42,918 nucleotides of DNA from Candidatus Aristotella avistercoris (GTDB lineage Bacteria > Bacillota > Clostridia > Oscillospirales > Ruminococcaceae), in the NCBI GenBank assembly GCA_904397835.1, contig CAJFOV010000041.1, positions 1 to 42,918 of the forward strand. The letters are read 5' to 3'. Position numbers and translations under genes: made by a program. Shown in pieces: positions 1 through 7,687 of this stretch (positions within the stretch are counted from its first letter, which is position 1; the number at the start of each line of letters is the position of its first letter). The notes under the pieces were generated by a model, which was not told the DNA's origin, made no database searches, and saw only the letters and a list, made by a program, of their open reading frames with translations.

Positions 1-118
1 CATGAAGGATATGGTCTCCTTTCTCGGTAAGTTTTGTGTGACAACTCAACTATAACCGATTGAGGTCATATCCTTCTACTTTTTTATTCTACTGTCTAAG
101 ATGTATTGTAGCGCTACA
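1..118 (-). mobile_element. Partial fold-back repeat (MITE or IS end), left edge
   Basis: A ten-base perfect inverted repeat (GAAGGATATG at 4-13, CATATCCTTC at 67-76) folds this stretch around a centre near base 40. Read on the minus strand from 118 to about 38, it matches the right edge of the window (42834-42918) with few mismatches, including TGTAG-N3-TACAATACAT at the outer tip and ATCGGTTATAGTTG further in. The fold-back shape suggests a miniature element of about 150-160 bp with its left arm cut by the window edge. It could instead be the end of a longer insertion sequence. No transposase gene lies inside the window and the family is not assigned. Confidence 0.5.
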
Positions 119-147
119 AAAAATAGAAAGAAAAATAAAAGAGTGTG

Positions 148-176
148 TTGACAAATGGAAAACCTTATAGTATAAT
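148..176 (+). promoter_or_regulatory. Sigma-70-type promoter of the tRNA cluster
   Basis: A perfect -35 TTGACA (148-153) and a perfect -10 TATAAT (171-176) are separated by 17 bases. The first tRNA begins 30 bases after the -10 box. This is the strongest promoter match in the window, as expected for stable RNA. Confidence 0.9.
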
Positions 177-205
177 AACATTCGTCGTCAGGACAAAACA
201 GAGAT

Positions 206-282
206 GGCCCGGTAGTTCAGTTGGTTAGAACGCTAGCCTGTCACGCTAGAGGTCGAGGGTTCGAGCCCCTTCCGGGTCGCCA
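206..282 (+). tRNA. tRNA-Asp (GTC)
   Basis: Full cloverleaf with a seven-pair acceptor stem (GGCCCGG against CCGGGTC, one G-T pair), anticodon GTC in the loop of a CCTGTCACG context, a TTCGAGCC-type T loop and an encoded CCA at 280-282. It is the first gene of a four-tRNA transcript. Confidence 0.95.
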
Positions 283-287
283 TGCGT

Positions 288-363
<76 letters not shown>

Positions 364-367
364 AGAC

Positions 368-443
368 GCGGGTTTAGCTCATCTGGTAGAGCGCCACCTT
401 GCCAAGGTGGAGGTAGCGAGTTCGAGCCTCGTAACCCGCTCCA
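368..443 (+). tRNA. tRNA-Gly (GCC), copy 1
   Basis: Cloverleaf with acceptor stem GCGGGTT against AACCCGC, anticodon GCC (CTTGCCAAG) and encoded CCA at 441-443. The 76 bases are identical to copy 2 at 481-556. Confidence 0.95.
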
Positions 444-480
444 TTTTTTTGTCCGACCATTCGTTACAATCAAACACATT

Positions 481-556
481 GCGGGTTTAGCTCATCTGGT
501 AGAGCGCCACCTTGCCAAGGTGGAGGTAGCGAGTTCGAGCCTCGTAACCCGCTCCA
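481..556 (+). tRNA. tRNA-Gly (GCC), copy 2
   Basis: Exact duplicate of the tRNA-Gly at 368-443, separated by a 37-base spacer. It is the last gene of the tRNA transcript and is followed directly by a terminator. Confidence 0.95.
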
Positions 557-559
557 TGG

Positions 560-594
560 AAAAGGTCCTTGAGCCATTGGTTCAAGGACCTTTT
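560..594 (+). terminator. Intrinsic terminator of the tRNA cluster
   Basis: AAAAGGTCCTTGA pairs with TTCAAGGACCTTTT across an eight-base loop, and the descending arm ends in TTTT. It begins four bases after the last tRNA. Confidence 0.85.
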
Positions 595-673
595 GTCATA
601 GATGTTCTGTTTCGGGTGCCATGGAGGTGTTCTGAATCCTTGGTCCGCCTAATTCCGTGCAGCAAAGACGGGC

Positions 674-1087
674 TCAGGCAGAGGGGATTATTGTGGAAGA
701 GGATGTGTCGTTTTCTTCTGGGGAAAGGAGGGTCTTCGCTTGAACAGTGGACGGATCTTGGGAGGACCCAGAATCGGCGGTTCCGCCTACCTGTACCCCG
801 AGAATATTGGCCAACTTGATACAGCCCTTGGTCACATACAGGGTGATGGCCGCTGTCATGATGGTGTCTGGGGAGAGGCCGAGATCTTTCAGGCTGGTGG
901 CATCAAAACAGTAGGCCAACCCCAAAAAGGCAAAGGCCAGGATGATGGCTTTGAGGACGCCATCTCCAAATTTCTTCCAGCAGAACCGGATCTTTTTGAC
1001 CCCGATGTTTAGATAGACACCCAGGGCAAGGTTTACCGCCATGGCAGTTGCCAGGGCGGGGAAGTAGCGGATGGTGCTGTCAAACAT
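674..1087 (-). CDS. Small holin-like membrane protein
   Basis: A 137-residue protein. The start is the ATG at 1087 because an AGGAGG site lies seven bases upstream; the upstream open frame has no such site. There are two or three hydrophobic helices (about residues 8-27, 40-60 and 75-100), short charged loops, and a Ser/Thr-rich tail. Length and layout resemble phage-type holin families, but I recognise no diagnostic motif, so the function is a guess. It sits alone between the tRNA cluster and the scfB terminator, which would fit a phage remnant beside tRNA genes, although no other phage gene is present. It may equally be a cellular membrane protein of unknown role. Confidence 0.7.
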   Translation of the reverse strand: MFDSTIRYFPALATAMAVNLALGVYLNIGVKKIRFCWKKFGDGVLKAIILAFAFLGLAYCFDATSLKDLGLSPDTIMTAAITLYVTKGCIKLANILGVQVGGTADSGSSQDPSTVQAKTLLSPEENDTSSSTIIPSA

Positions 1088-1230
1088 GTTGCGCCTCCTG
1101 TTGCGGTCCGGCACAGGGCTGTGGCGTGGACTGCTTTTCTCCCATTCTATGCAGAGCAAGACACCCCGGTGCTCCACCTCCCCAAAGAAACCCTATCAAA
1201 CACATCTCAGATATAGGGCGGGGCAGAACA

Positions 1231-1262
1231 ACAAAAAACTGGCGCCCCAAAAAGGACGCCAG
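1231..1262 (-). terminator. Terminator after scfB
   Basis: CTGGCG (1239-1244) pairs with CGCCAG (1257-1262). On the minus strand the hairpin is followed by TTTTTTGTTGTTC. It lies 22 bases past the scfB stop. Confidence 0.75.
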
Positions 1263-1284
1263 CGCAAAACATGCTTATTCAGCC

Positions 1285-2658
1285 TTATTCAGCTGTCCCC
1301 TCCGCCAGGGCGGCCTTGATCATGATGGCACACTCCAGGCGCTTTTTCTCCAGCTCACAGGCCAGCTGGTAGGATTTGTGGATATCGCCGCAGTGGGTGG
1401 CGTTGTTGGCGTTGCAGCCGCCGCTGCAGTAGAACTTGGCCCAGCAGGCCTGGCAATCCGGTTTGCCATAGATGGTGGCCTTGGCAAACATGTCCTTCAT
1501 CTCCAGGTTGAGGAAGCCGTCCAACAGGCTGCCCATCCTCCACTCCTCCTGGCCCACAAACTGGTGGCAGGGGTAGATATCTCCGTCTGGGGTGATGGCC
1601 ACATACTCATTGCCGCAGCCGCAGCCTCTCAGGCGTTTGATGGCACAGGGACCCTGCTCCAGATCCAGCATAAAGTGGAAGAAGTTGAAGCCCCGTCCCT
1701 CCTTTTTGCGCTGGATGATGATGTTGGCCAGCCGCTCATACTCCCGGAAGATGGTGGGGAAATCCTCCTCGTGGATGGAGTAGGGGACATAGGGATCGGC
1801 CACCACCGGTTCCACAGACAGCTGGTCAAACCCCAGGTCGTCCACCATGTGCAGCACGTCCTCGGCAAAGTCCATGTTGTATTTGGTAAAGGTGCCCCGG
1901 GCGTAGTAGTCCTTCTCTTTGCTGCGCTGTGCAACCAGCTTTTGGAACTTGGGGACAATGGAGTCATAGGAGCCGGAGCCATCCACCCGCACCCGCAGGC
2001 GGTCGTTGACCTCCTTGCGCCCATCCAGAGAGAGGACCACGTTGGACATCTCCTGGTTGATGAAATCGATCTTGTCATCAGTGAGCAGTACGCCATTGGT
2101 GGTGATGGTAAAGCGGAAGTTTTTGTCAAACTCCTTCTCCTTGCTGCGGGCATAGCGGACCACCTCTTTGACCACGTCAAAGTTCATGAGGGGCTCCCCG
2201 CCAAAGAAATCCACCTCCAGGTTGTGGCGGCCCTTGGAGTGGACCAGCAGGAAATCGATGGCCTTTTTCCCAATCTCCAGGGGCATGATCTTGCGTCCAG
2301 TGCCAAAGTCCCCCGTGGAGGCAAAGCAGTACTTGCAGCGCAGGTTGCAGTCGTGGGAGATGTGCAGGCACATGGCCTTGATGGGGGCAGAGACCATCAT
2401 ATCCCGGTACTGCTCATAGTCGTCTGGGGAAAAGAGCTGCCCAGCCTCATAGAGGGCGTACAGTTCCCCATAGGCCTCCTGCAGATCCTCCTGGGAATAG
2501 CTGGTCAGAAGCTCTGCCACCTGAGCAGGCAGTTCAGGGGACAGGGGGGCCTGCAGATGGTCCAACAGGTCATAGTGGATCTTGTCCACCACATGGACGG
2601 CGCCGCTGTGTACATCCAAGACGATGTAATAGCCGTTGAGAAAATACTTATGAATCAT
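1285..2658 (-). CDS. scfB: SCIFF peptide thioether maturase (radical SAM)
   Basis: A 457-residue radical SAM/SPASM enzyme expected to install a Cys-to-Thr thioether link in the SCIFF peptide encoded next to it. The radical SAM cluster motif is CNLRCKYC at residues 104-111 (CxxxCxxC). A C-terminal SPASM region carries cysteines in CGCG, YPCHQF, CQACW and YCSGGC contexts for auxiliary iron-sulfur clusters. The N-terminal 90 residues hold the expected peptide-recognition region. The ATG at 2658 is preceded by GGAG; the longer frame has no ribosome site. It follows scfA by about 120 bases, which contain a weak hairpin. The pairing is a known Clostridia hallmark, so the call is firm, while the physiological role of the product is not settled. 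Confidence 0.95.
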   Translation of the reverse strand: MIHKYFLNGYYIVLDVHSGAVHVVDKIHYDLLDHLQAPLSPELPAQVAELLTSYSQEDLQEAYGELYALYEAGQLFSPDDYEQYRDMMVSAPIKAMCLHISHDCNLRCKYCFASTGDFGTGRKIMPLEIGKKAIDFLLVHSKGRHNLEVDFFGGEPLMNFDVVKEVVRYARSKEKEFDKNFRFTITTNGVLLTDDKIDFINQEMSNVVLSLDGRKEVNDRLRVRVDGSGSYDSIVPKFQKLVAQRSKEKDYYARGTFTKYNMDFAEDVLHMVDDLGFDQLSVEPVVADPYVPYSIHEEDFPTIFREYERLANIIIQRKKEGRGFNFFHFMLDLEQGPCAIKRLRGCGCGNEYVAITPDGDIYPCHQFVGQEEWRMGSLLDGFLNLEMKDMFAKATIYGKPDCQACWAKFYCSGGCNANNATHCGDIHKSYQLACELEKKRLECAIMIKAALAEGTAE

Positions 2659-2727
2659 TTTTACTCCAATCCACCGGTGCAAGGGACCGGTCCAGTGTTG
2701 ACTTGGTACATCCTTCCAGACAAACAG

Positions 2728-2751
2728 ACTCCCCCGCCGCAGCGAGGGAGT
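2728..2751 (-). promoter_or_regulatory. Weak hairpin between scfA and scfB
   Basis: ACTCCC (2728-2733) pairs with GGGAGT (2746-2751), with a GC-rich loop. The minus-strand flank has only a broken U run, so it may act as an attenuator giving more precursor than enzyme. That role is inferred only. Confidence 0.35.
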
Positions 2752-2777
2752 TGCGTGCAGTTATGAACGGAGCGTTC

Positions 2778-2915
2778 TTATCTCTCGCACTTCTGGTTGG
2801 CAACGGTGCAAGAGGTCTTGCAGGCAGACTGACAGGAAGCCTGGCACTCGCCGCAGCCGCCCTTGGCAGCAGTCTCCTTGAGGTTGGCCTTATTCAGGGT
2901 TTTGATGTGTTTCAT
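2778..2915 (-). CDS. scfA: SCIFF six-cysteine peptide precursor
   Basis: A 45-residue ribosomally made peptide. The leader begins MKHIKTLNKANLKETA. The core has six cysteines at residues 21, 24, 28, 32, 36 and 43, with Thr34 and Thr37 among the possible crosslink residues. The spacing C-x2-C-x3-C-x3-C-x3-C-x6-C matches the 'six cysteines in forty-five residues' family. GGAGG lies nine bases before the ATG. It has its own promoter (2963-2991) and is followed by the maturase gene scfB. No exporter or leader peptidase is encoded beside it, which is usual for this family. Confidence 0.97.
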   Translation of the reverse strand: MKHIKTLNKANLKETAAKGGCGECQASCQSACKTSCTVANQKCER

Positions 2916-2962
2916 GGTGGTATACCTCCCAAAGTTAAGATGCGGGTTCTTCAATCAGTGTC

Positions 2963-2991
2963 ATTATACCACATATTCCCCAGGGATTCAA
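2963..2991 (-). promoter_or_regulatory. Promoter of scfA
   Basis: On the minus strand, -35 TTGAAT (2986-2991) and a perfect -10 TATAAT (2963-2968) are 17 bases apart. The transcript would start about 40 bases before scfA, so the SCIFF pair can be expressed apart from the upstream queA operon. Confidence 0.8.
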
Positions 2992-2994
2992 ATA

Positions 2995-3429
2995 CTATTT
3001 GCGGATCTTTCGGCGGGAATTGACGCCTAACATCCCTCCAATGGTGGATGCCAAGAGGATGCACGCCACCTTGATCAACCAAATGACGCCAAACCCATCG
3101 GCGTAGACAATGACGTTGGCCGCCAGAAGAACGACACAGAGAATTCCACCGCACAGCAGCCCCCAGAGAAAGCCCCGCTCCCGGATCATCTTGGCGCAGG
3201 CAAAGCCTGCAAAAAAGGCCCCCAGTACCACAGAAAGGATGGAGACAGGGGTGACCAGCATCTGGGGCGAATCGATTTTGGTCATGGCAAAGGCTGCAAT
3301 CATCAGGATCAGCAGCCAGACGCCAACACCAATGACACAGCTGATGCAGACCGGTCTGATCCAGGTTGTCTGGGAACTGCGCTCCCTGGGGGAGGTGCGT
3401 TTGGGATGGGCATTGCGTTTGCGTTTCAT
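2995..3429 (-). CDS. TIGR04086 family membrane protein
   Basis: A 144-residue integral membrane protein. A basic N-terminus (MKRKRNAHPKR) precedes four hydrophobic helices at about residues 27-48, 58-80, 85-108 and 113-133, and the protein ends in RRKIRK. This arrangement and the position between yajC and the SCIFF gene match the TIGR04086/YrzE-like family of unknown function. Its ribosome site (GAGGGG, about eight bases upstream) lies inside one arm of a hairpin (3438-3473), so translation may be structure-dependent. It is probably cotranscribed from the queA promoter. Confidence 0.75.
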   Translation of the reverse strand: MKRKRNAHPKRTSPRERSSQTTWIRPVCISCVIGVGVWLLILMIAAFAMTKIDSPQMLVTPVSILSVVLGAFFAGFACAKMIRERGFLWGLLCGGILCVVLLAANVIVYADGFGVIWLIKVACILLASTIGGMLGVNSRRKIRK

Positions 3430-3437
3430 AAAAGTTC

Positions 3438-3473
3438 ACCCCTCACATGGTATGGTAAATCCATATGAGGGGT
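3438..3473 (-). promoter_or_regulatory. Hairpin covering the TIGR04086 gene ribosome site
   Basis: ACCCCTCA (3438-3445) pairs with TGAGGGGT (3466-3473), with inner pairing of ATGG and CCAT. On the minus-strand mRNA the downstream arm contains the GAGGGG ribosome site of the TIGR04086 gene. It may also weaken transcription after yajC, but there is only a short U run. Confidence 0.5.
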
Positions 3474-3492
3474 TTCGTTCAATTATTCGGGA

Positions 3493-3834
3493 TTATTCTG
3501 CAGCAACATCGTCGTGGATGGTGTTGTTCTGTGCAATGGCCCAGCGGGCAATGCGGATCTTGCTGCGGTCGGAGCCGGTCTCGATGATGACGGTCTCGTC
3601 CTTGATCAGAACCACGCGGCCAATGATACCGCCGTTGGTGACAATCTCATCGCCCACCTCCAGGTTGGCGCGCATTCTCTGGACCTCTTTATCCCGCTTT
3701 CTCTGGGGACGGATCAACAGAAAATAGAAGATGACCACCATCAAAATCAGTGGCAGGAAAGACGCCAACATGGTCAGGGCAGAAGAGCCCTCTGTGGTTG
3801 CCTCTGTGGTTGCTTCAAGCAGAAAATTTGTCAT
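3493..3834 (-). CDS. yajC: Preprotein translocase accessory subunit YajC
   Basis: A 113-residue protein with one membrane helix at about residues 20-42, followed by the family motif RPQRKRDKE and a small cytoplasmic domain containing GDEIVTNGGIIGRV. YajC associates with SecDF at the Sec translocon. The ATG at 3834 was chosen because GGAGGTG lies just upstream; the longer frame adds eight residues without a site. A repeated ATTEATTE stretch near the N-terminus is a minor oddity. The order queA-tgt-yajC is conserved in bacteria. Confidence 0.95.
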   Translation of the reverse strand: MTNFLLEATTEATTEGSSALTMLASFLPLILMVVIFYFLLIRPQRKRDKEVQRMRANLEVGDEIVTNGGIIGRVVLIKDETVIIETGSDRSKIRIARWAIAQNNTIHDDVAAE

Positions 3835-3899
3835 ATTTGCACCTCCATCAATGTACAAGGGTTATTATACACGGAAAGAATCCCCTTGGCAAGATCCTT

Positions 3900-5033
3900 T
3901 TAAATGCGCTTGCCCAAAATGGGAACATATTTTTGATAGAACGCGGTGAATGTCCCCTGGTCCAGCGCCGCCCGGATCCGCTCCATGAGGGTGTTATAAA
4001 AATACAGGTTGTGCATGACTGCCAGGCGCATGCCCAGCATCTCATTGGCCTTGAACAGATGCCGCAAATAGGCCCGGGAGTGTTTTTGGCAGACGGGGCA
4101 GCCGCATGTATCATCCAGGGGGCGGTCATCCAGCTCGTACTTTGCATTGTTAATGTTGATGATCCCCTGCCAGGTGAACAAGTGCCCGTGGCGGGCATTG
4201 CGGCTGGGCATGACGCAGTCAAACAGATCCACCCCGCGGTAGACCCCCTCCAAAATGTTCACCGGTGTCCCAACGCCCATCAAATACCGGGGCTTGTTTT
4301 GGGGCATATGGGGTTCCACCGCCTCAATGGTGCGGTACATCTCCTGGGCTGTATCACCCACTGCCAGGCCGCCGATGGCATAGCCATCCAGGTCGAGCTT
4401 GGCAATCTCCTGCATGTGCTGGACGCGCAAATCCCCATAGGTGGAACCCTGGTTGATGCCAAAGAGCATCTGGTGGGGATTCACCGTATCGCACCGGGCA
4501 TTGCAGCGCTCCAGCTCCTCCTTGCAGCGGTAGAGCCAGCGGGTGGTGCGGCGGATGGACCGGCTGGTGTACTCATACTCCGCTGGGTTCTCAATGCACT
4601 CGTCAAAGGCCATGGCAATGGTGGACCCCAGGTTGGACTGGATGCGGATGCTCTCCTCCGGCCCCATAAAGATTCGCTTGCCATCGATGTGGGACTGGAA
4701 GTAGACCCCCTCCTCCTTGATCTGCCGCAGCTTGGCCAAAGAAAACACCTGGAAGCCGCCGCTGTCTGTGAGAATGGGGCCGGTCCAGCCGGTGAAGCGG
4801 TGCAGTCCGCCCAGGCGGCGGATGACCTCATCCCCGGGGCGCAAGTGCAGATGGTAGGTGTTGGAGAGCATGATCTGGCAATGCAGGCTCTCTGCCAGGT
4901 CATAGGCGGAGATACCCCCCTTGATGGCTGCGGCGGTGGCCACATTCATAAAAGCGGGCATCTGGATGGTACCGTGGACGGTTTCAAAGGTGCCCCGGCG
5001 GGCCTTGCCCTCTTGCTTGAGCAGTGTGTACAA
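3900..5033 (-). CDS. tgt: tRNA-guanine transglycosylase
   Basis: A 377-residue enzyme that exchanges guanine-34 in GUN anticodons for the queuine precursor preQ1. The catalytic aspartate motif DSGGFQVFSL, the second active-site block GVGTPVNILEGVYRG with DLFDCVMPSRNARHG, and the zinc site (CGCPVC followed by HNL) are all present. The start is TTG at 5033 with a GGAAGGAA site upstream; no in-frame ATG fits the family N-terminus. It follows queA by 42 bases and belongs to the same operon. Confidence 0.97.
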   Translation of the reverse strand: MYTLLKQEGKARRGTFETVHGTIQMPAFMNVATAAAIKGGISAYDLAESLHCQIMLSNTYHLHLRPGDEVIRRLGGLHRFTGWTGPILTDSGGFQVFSLAKLRQIKEEGVYFQSHIDGKRIFMGPEESIRIQSNLGSTIAMAFDECIENPAEYEYTSRSIRRTTRWLYRCKEELERCNARCDTVNPHQMLFGINQGSTYGDLRVQHMQEIAKLDLDGYAIGGLAVGDTAQEMYRTIEAVEPHMPQNKPRYLMGVGTPVNILEGVYRGVDLFDCVMPSRNARHGHLFTWQGIININNAKYELDDRPLDDTCGCPVCQKHSRAYLRHLFKANEMLGMRLAVMHNLYFYNTLMERIRAALDQGTFTAFYQKYVPILGKRI

Positions 5034-5075
5034 TTCGTTCCTTCCTTTCCTTTGGGTCCCTGGGGATGTGTTGGT

Positions 5076-6110
5076 CTAAATGCCGTCTGCAATGAGCATG
5101 GCGTCCCCAAAGCTGTAGAAGCGGTAGCGCTCCTGCACGGCCACCTCATAGGCGTGCATGGTGTGCTCATATCCGGCCAGGGCAGATACCAACATGATCA
5201 AGGTGCTCTCCGGCAGGTGAAAGTTGGTGATCATGCCGTCCAACACCTCAAACTGGAACCCGGGGTAGATAAAAATATCGGTATATCCCTCACAGGCCCG
5301 GATGCAGCCCTCCTGTTTTGCCACCGACTCCAACGTGCGGCAGCTGGTGGTTCCCACACCGATGACCCGCCCGCCGTTCTTTTTGGTCTCGTTGATGAGC
5401 CGGGCGGTCTCTTCATTGAGGAAGTAGTGCTCCGTGTGCATGTGGTGGTCCTCGATGTTTTCCGCCTTCACCGGGCGGAAGGTGCCAATACCCACGTGCA
5501 GGGTGATAAAGGCGGTGTTGACCCCTTTCTCCCTGAGCCGGTCCAGCAGCTGGGGCGTAAAGTGCAGCCCTGCAGTGGGGGCGGCCGCAGAGCCCAGCTC
5601 CCGGGCATAGACGGTCTGGTAGCGGTCCCGGTCCTCCAACTTTGCTTTGATGTAGTGGGGCAGGGGCATCTGGCCGATCTCATTGAGCAGATCAAAGAAG
5701 TTACCCTGGCAGGCAAACTCCACCACCCGGTTGCCATTTTCCAGACACTCCAACACAGTGGCCCTGAGCTTGCCCCCTCCAAAGGTGAAGACAGCCCCTG
5801 GCTTTGCCTTTTTACCGGGGCGGCAGATGATCTCCCAGCGGTTGGGGCCCTTCTGTTCCAGCAGCAAAAATTCAATGGCCCCTCCTGTGCCCTCCTTTTG
5901 ACCGTAGAGCCGTGCAGGGAGGACCTTGGAGTCATTCATCACCAGCAGATCGCCGGGCTGCAGAATATCCACCAGATCATAGAAATGCCGGTGCTGGATG
6001 GCACCGGTGGTGCGGTTTAAGCAGAGCATGCGGGAGGCATCCCGGGGCTCAATGGGTGTCTGGGCAATGAGCTCCTCCGGGAGGTCATACCAAAACATGG
6101 ATTTTTTCAT
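5076..6110 (-). CDS. queA: S-adenosylmethionine:tRNA ribosyltransferase-isomerase
   Basis: Converts preQ1-34 in tRNA to epoxyqueuosine using the ribosyl part of SAM, the step after Tgt. The protein has about 344 residues. Recognisable blocks are [12 protein letters not shown] near the N-terminus, [10 protein letters not shown] in the middle, and [15 protein letters not shown] near the C-terminus. The ATG at 6110 is preferred because AAAGG lies about 11 bases upstream. A GTG three codons earlier (6119) is possible but sits too close to that site. It is the first gene after the promoter at 6360-6388. Confidence 0.95.
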   Translation of the reverse strand: MKKSMFWYDLPEELIAQTPIEPRDASRMLCLNRTTGAIQHRHFYDLVDILQPGDLLVMNDSKVLPARLYGQKEGTGGAIEFLLLEQKGPNRWEIICRPGKKAKPGAVFTFGGGKLRATVLECLENGNRVVEFACQGNFFDLLNEIGQMPLPHYIKAKLEDRDRYQTVYARELGSAAAPTAGLHFTPQLLDRLREKGVNTAFITLHVGIGTFRPVKAENIEDHHMHTEHYFLNEETARLINETKKNGGRVIGVGTTSCRTLESVAKQEGCIRACEGYTDIFIYPGFQFEVLDGMITNFHLPESTLIMLVSALAGYEHTMHAYEVAVQERYRFYSFGDAMLIADGI

Positions 6111-6119
6111 CAACTTCAC

Positions 6120-6652
6120 GACCTTTGTGCCAATGGCACCTTGAATTTATTGAGGCCTGGCGGGTCAAAAGAATGTCTACAGGCCATTTGATTGAATTGA
6201 CTTTGACCTTTTCCAATGCTACTATGATAACAATTAGGAAACAGCTTCCATGAAAAGGATCGCTGCAGCCCCGGCGGATTTCCCGGCGGCTTCCTTGGTC
6301 GCCTTGTAGTGCCTGCAAGAAAGTTGGGGGAAGGCGTCAACCGGTTCCATACTTCTCCTATTATAGGGAAAGATCCCGTGGTTTTCAACCAATTATTTTA
6401 AAATTGGAAGGGATCCGGCCCAAAGGTGTGGTGCAGTCACCACAGTCCCCGTCAGAGGAGGTCGGATGCTTTCAGGAAGAGGTTGCAGCAGCTTTACTCC
6501 CATCCAATCCGCCTAAGCTTTGGCCGCTTTTGATGCAGATGAAGGACAAAACTGCAGATTCTTTGCAAAAAAATTGGCCCTTTAGGGACATTTTTTCTGG
6601 ATAGACCATAGGATAGGAAGCAAGAACAAATCATTGAAGGAGGTTCAAACAG
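6120..6652. other. 533-bp divergent intergenic region, queA/asd
   Basis: It holds the queA promoter and a nested inverted repeat: GATCCC (6372-6377) with GGGATC (6410-6415), enclosing CCAATT (6389-6394) with AATTGG (6402-6407). About 240 bases then precede asd. That long leader lacks the conserved lysine-riboswitch or T-box sequences I would recognise, and I see no convincing promoter just upstream of asd. A short open frame at 6404-6604 has no ribosome site and is not called. Confidence 0.5.
6360..6388 (-). promoter_or_regulatory. Promoter of the queA-tgt-yajC operon
   Basis: Minus-strand -35 TTGAAA (6383-6388) and perfect -10 TATAAT (6360-6365), 17 bases apart. The leader to queA is about 240 bases. 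The -35 box lies inside a nested inverted repeat (6372-6415), a possible operator. Confidence 0.8.
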
Positions 6653-7669
6653 ATGAAACAGTTTCGTGTTGCGGTGGTTGGAGCCACCGGGATGGTCGGA
6701 CGGACGTTCTTGAAAGTGCTGGAGGAGCGCAAGCTCCCCGTGTCGGAGTATGTGCTGTTTGCATCGGCCCGTTCCGCAGGTCAAACCCTGCACTTTATGG
6801 GGAAGGACTATGTGGTGCAGGAGCTCAATGAAAACGCCTTTGACTCCGGCTTTGATCTGGCCCTCTTCTCTGCCGGTGGCAGCACCAGTGCGAAGTTTGC
6901 CCCCATCGCCGCAGCCAAGGGGTGCGTGGTTGTGGACAACAGCTCCCAGTGGCGGATGGATCCCCAGGTCCCCCTGGTGGTGCCCCAGGTGAACCCCCAG
7001 GATCTCAAATGGCACAAGGGAATTGTCGCCAACCCCAACTGTTCGACCATCCAGGCCATGGTGGTCCTCAAGCCCCTGCTGGACCGCTACGGCATCAAAC
7101 GTGTGGTATTCTCCACCTATCAGGCGGTATCCGGCGCCGGGGTCAAGGGCTGGAACGACCTGCAGGAGGGCGCCAAAGCCTATGTGGAGGGCACCACCTA
7201 TGAGACGCAAAAATTCCCTCAGCCCATCTTCAGCAACTGCCTGCCTCACATCGATGTGTTCTTGGAGAACGGCTACACCAAGGAGGAGATGAAGATGGTC
7301 AACGAGACCCGCAAGATTCTGGGCGTGCCGGATATGCGGGTCACAGCCACCACGGTGCGGGTTCCTGTGTTCAACTGCCACAGCGAATCGGTCAACGTGG
7401 AGCTGGAAAAACCCTTTGATCTGCAGGAACTCAAAGAGGTTCTCGCCAACGCCCCGGGGGTCATTGTCAAAGACGATCCCAGCCAGGAGATCTATCCCAC
7501 GGTGCTGGATGCCGACGGCCGGGATGAGACCTTCGTAGGCCGCATCCGCCGGGACGAGAGCGTGGAAAACGGCGTAAACCTTTGGATTGTTGCAGACAAC
7601 ATCCGCAAGGGCGCAGCCACCAATGCGGTGGAGATCGCCCAAGAACTCATGACCCAGTGGAGTGAGTAA
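6653..7669 (+). CDS. asd: Aspartate-semialdehyde dehydrogenase
   Basis: Reduces aspartyl phosphate to aspartate semialdehyde with NADPH, at the branch point for lysine, diaminopimelate, threonine and methionine. The protein has 338 residues. The NADP loop GATGMVG is at residues 10-16, the catalytic cysteine is Cys130 in NPNCST, and the general base is His243 in FNCHSESV. GAAGGAGG lies upstream of the ATG. dapA begins 18 bases after the stop, so the two form one operon, preceded by a long leader with no recognised riboswitch. Confidence 0.97.
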   Translation: MKQFRVAVVGATGMVGRTFLKVLEERKLPVSEYVLFASARSAGQTLHFMGKDYVVQELNENAFDSGFDLALFSAGGSTSAKFAPIAAAKGCVVVDNSSQWRMDPQVPLVVPQVNPQDLKWHKGIVANPNCSTIQAMVVLKPLLDRYGIKRVVFSTYQAVSGAGVKGWNDLQEGAKAYVEGTTYETQKFPQPIFSNCLPHIDVFLENGYTKEEMKMVNETRKILGVPDMRVTATTVRVPVFNCHSESVNVELEKPFDLQELKEVLANAPGVIVKDDPSQEIYPTVLDADGRDETFVGRIRRDESVENGVNLWIVADNIRKGAATNAVEIAQELMTQWSE

Positions 7670-7687
7670 AAAGGAGCGTGTTGTCCT

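Noticed and set aside
1048..2766. Long plus-strand open frame (572 codons) across the SCIFF maturase
   Set aside because: It is antisense to scfB, has no ribosome site and reads as a low-complexity Val/Leu/His-rich shadow of a GC-rich gene.
3750..6020. Plus-strand open frame of 756 codons
   Set aside because: It runs opposite yajC, tgt and queA, which have clear catalytic motifs. It is a GC-driven shadow.
6404..6604. Short open frame in the queA-asd gap
   Set aside because: No ribosome site, no recognisable motif, and it covers the likely regulatory region.
6389..6652. Lysine riboswitch or T-box upstream of asd
   Set aside because: Expected from the operon's function, but I could not find the conserved blocks of either class, so none is annotated.
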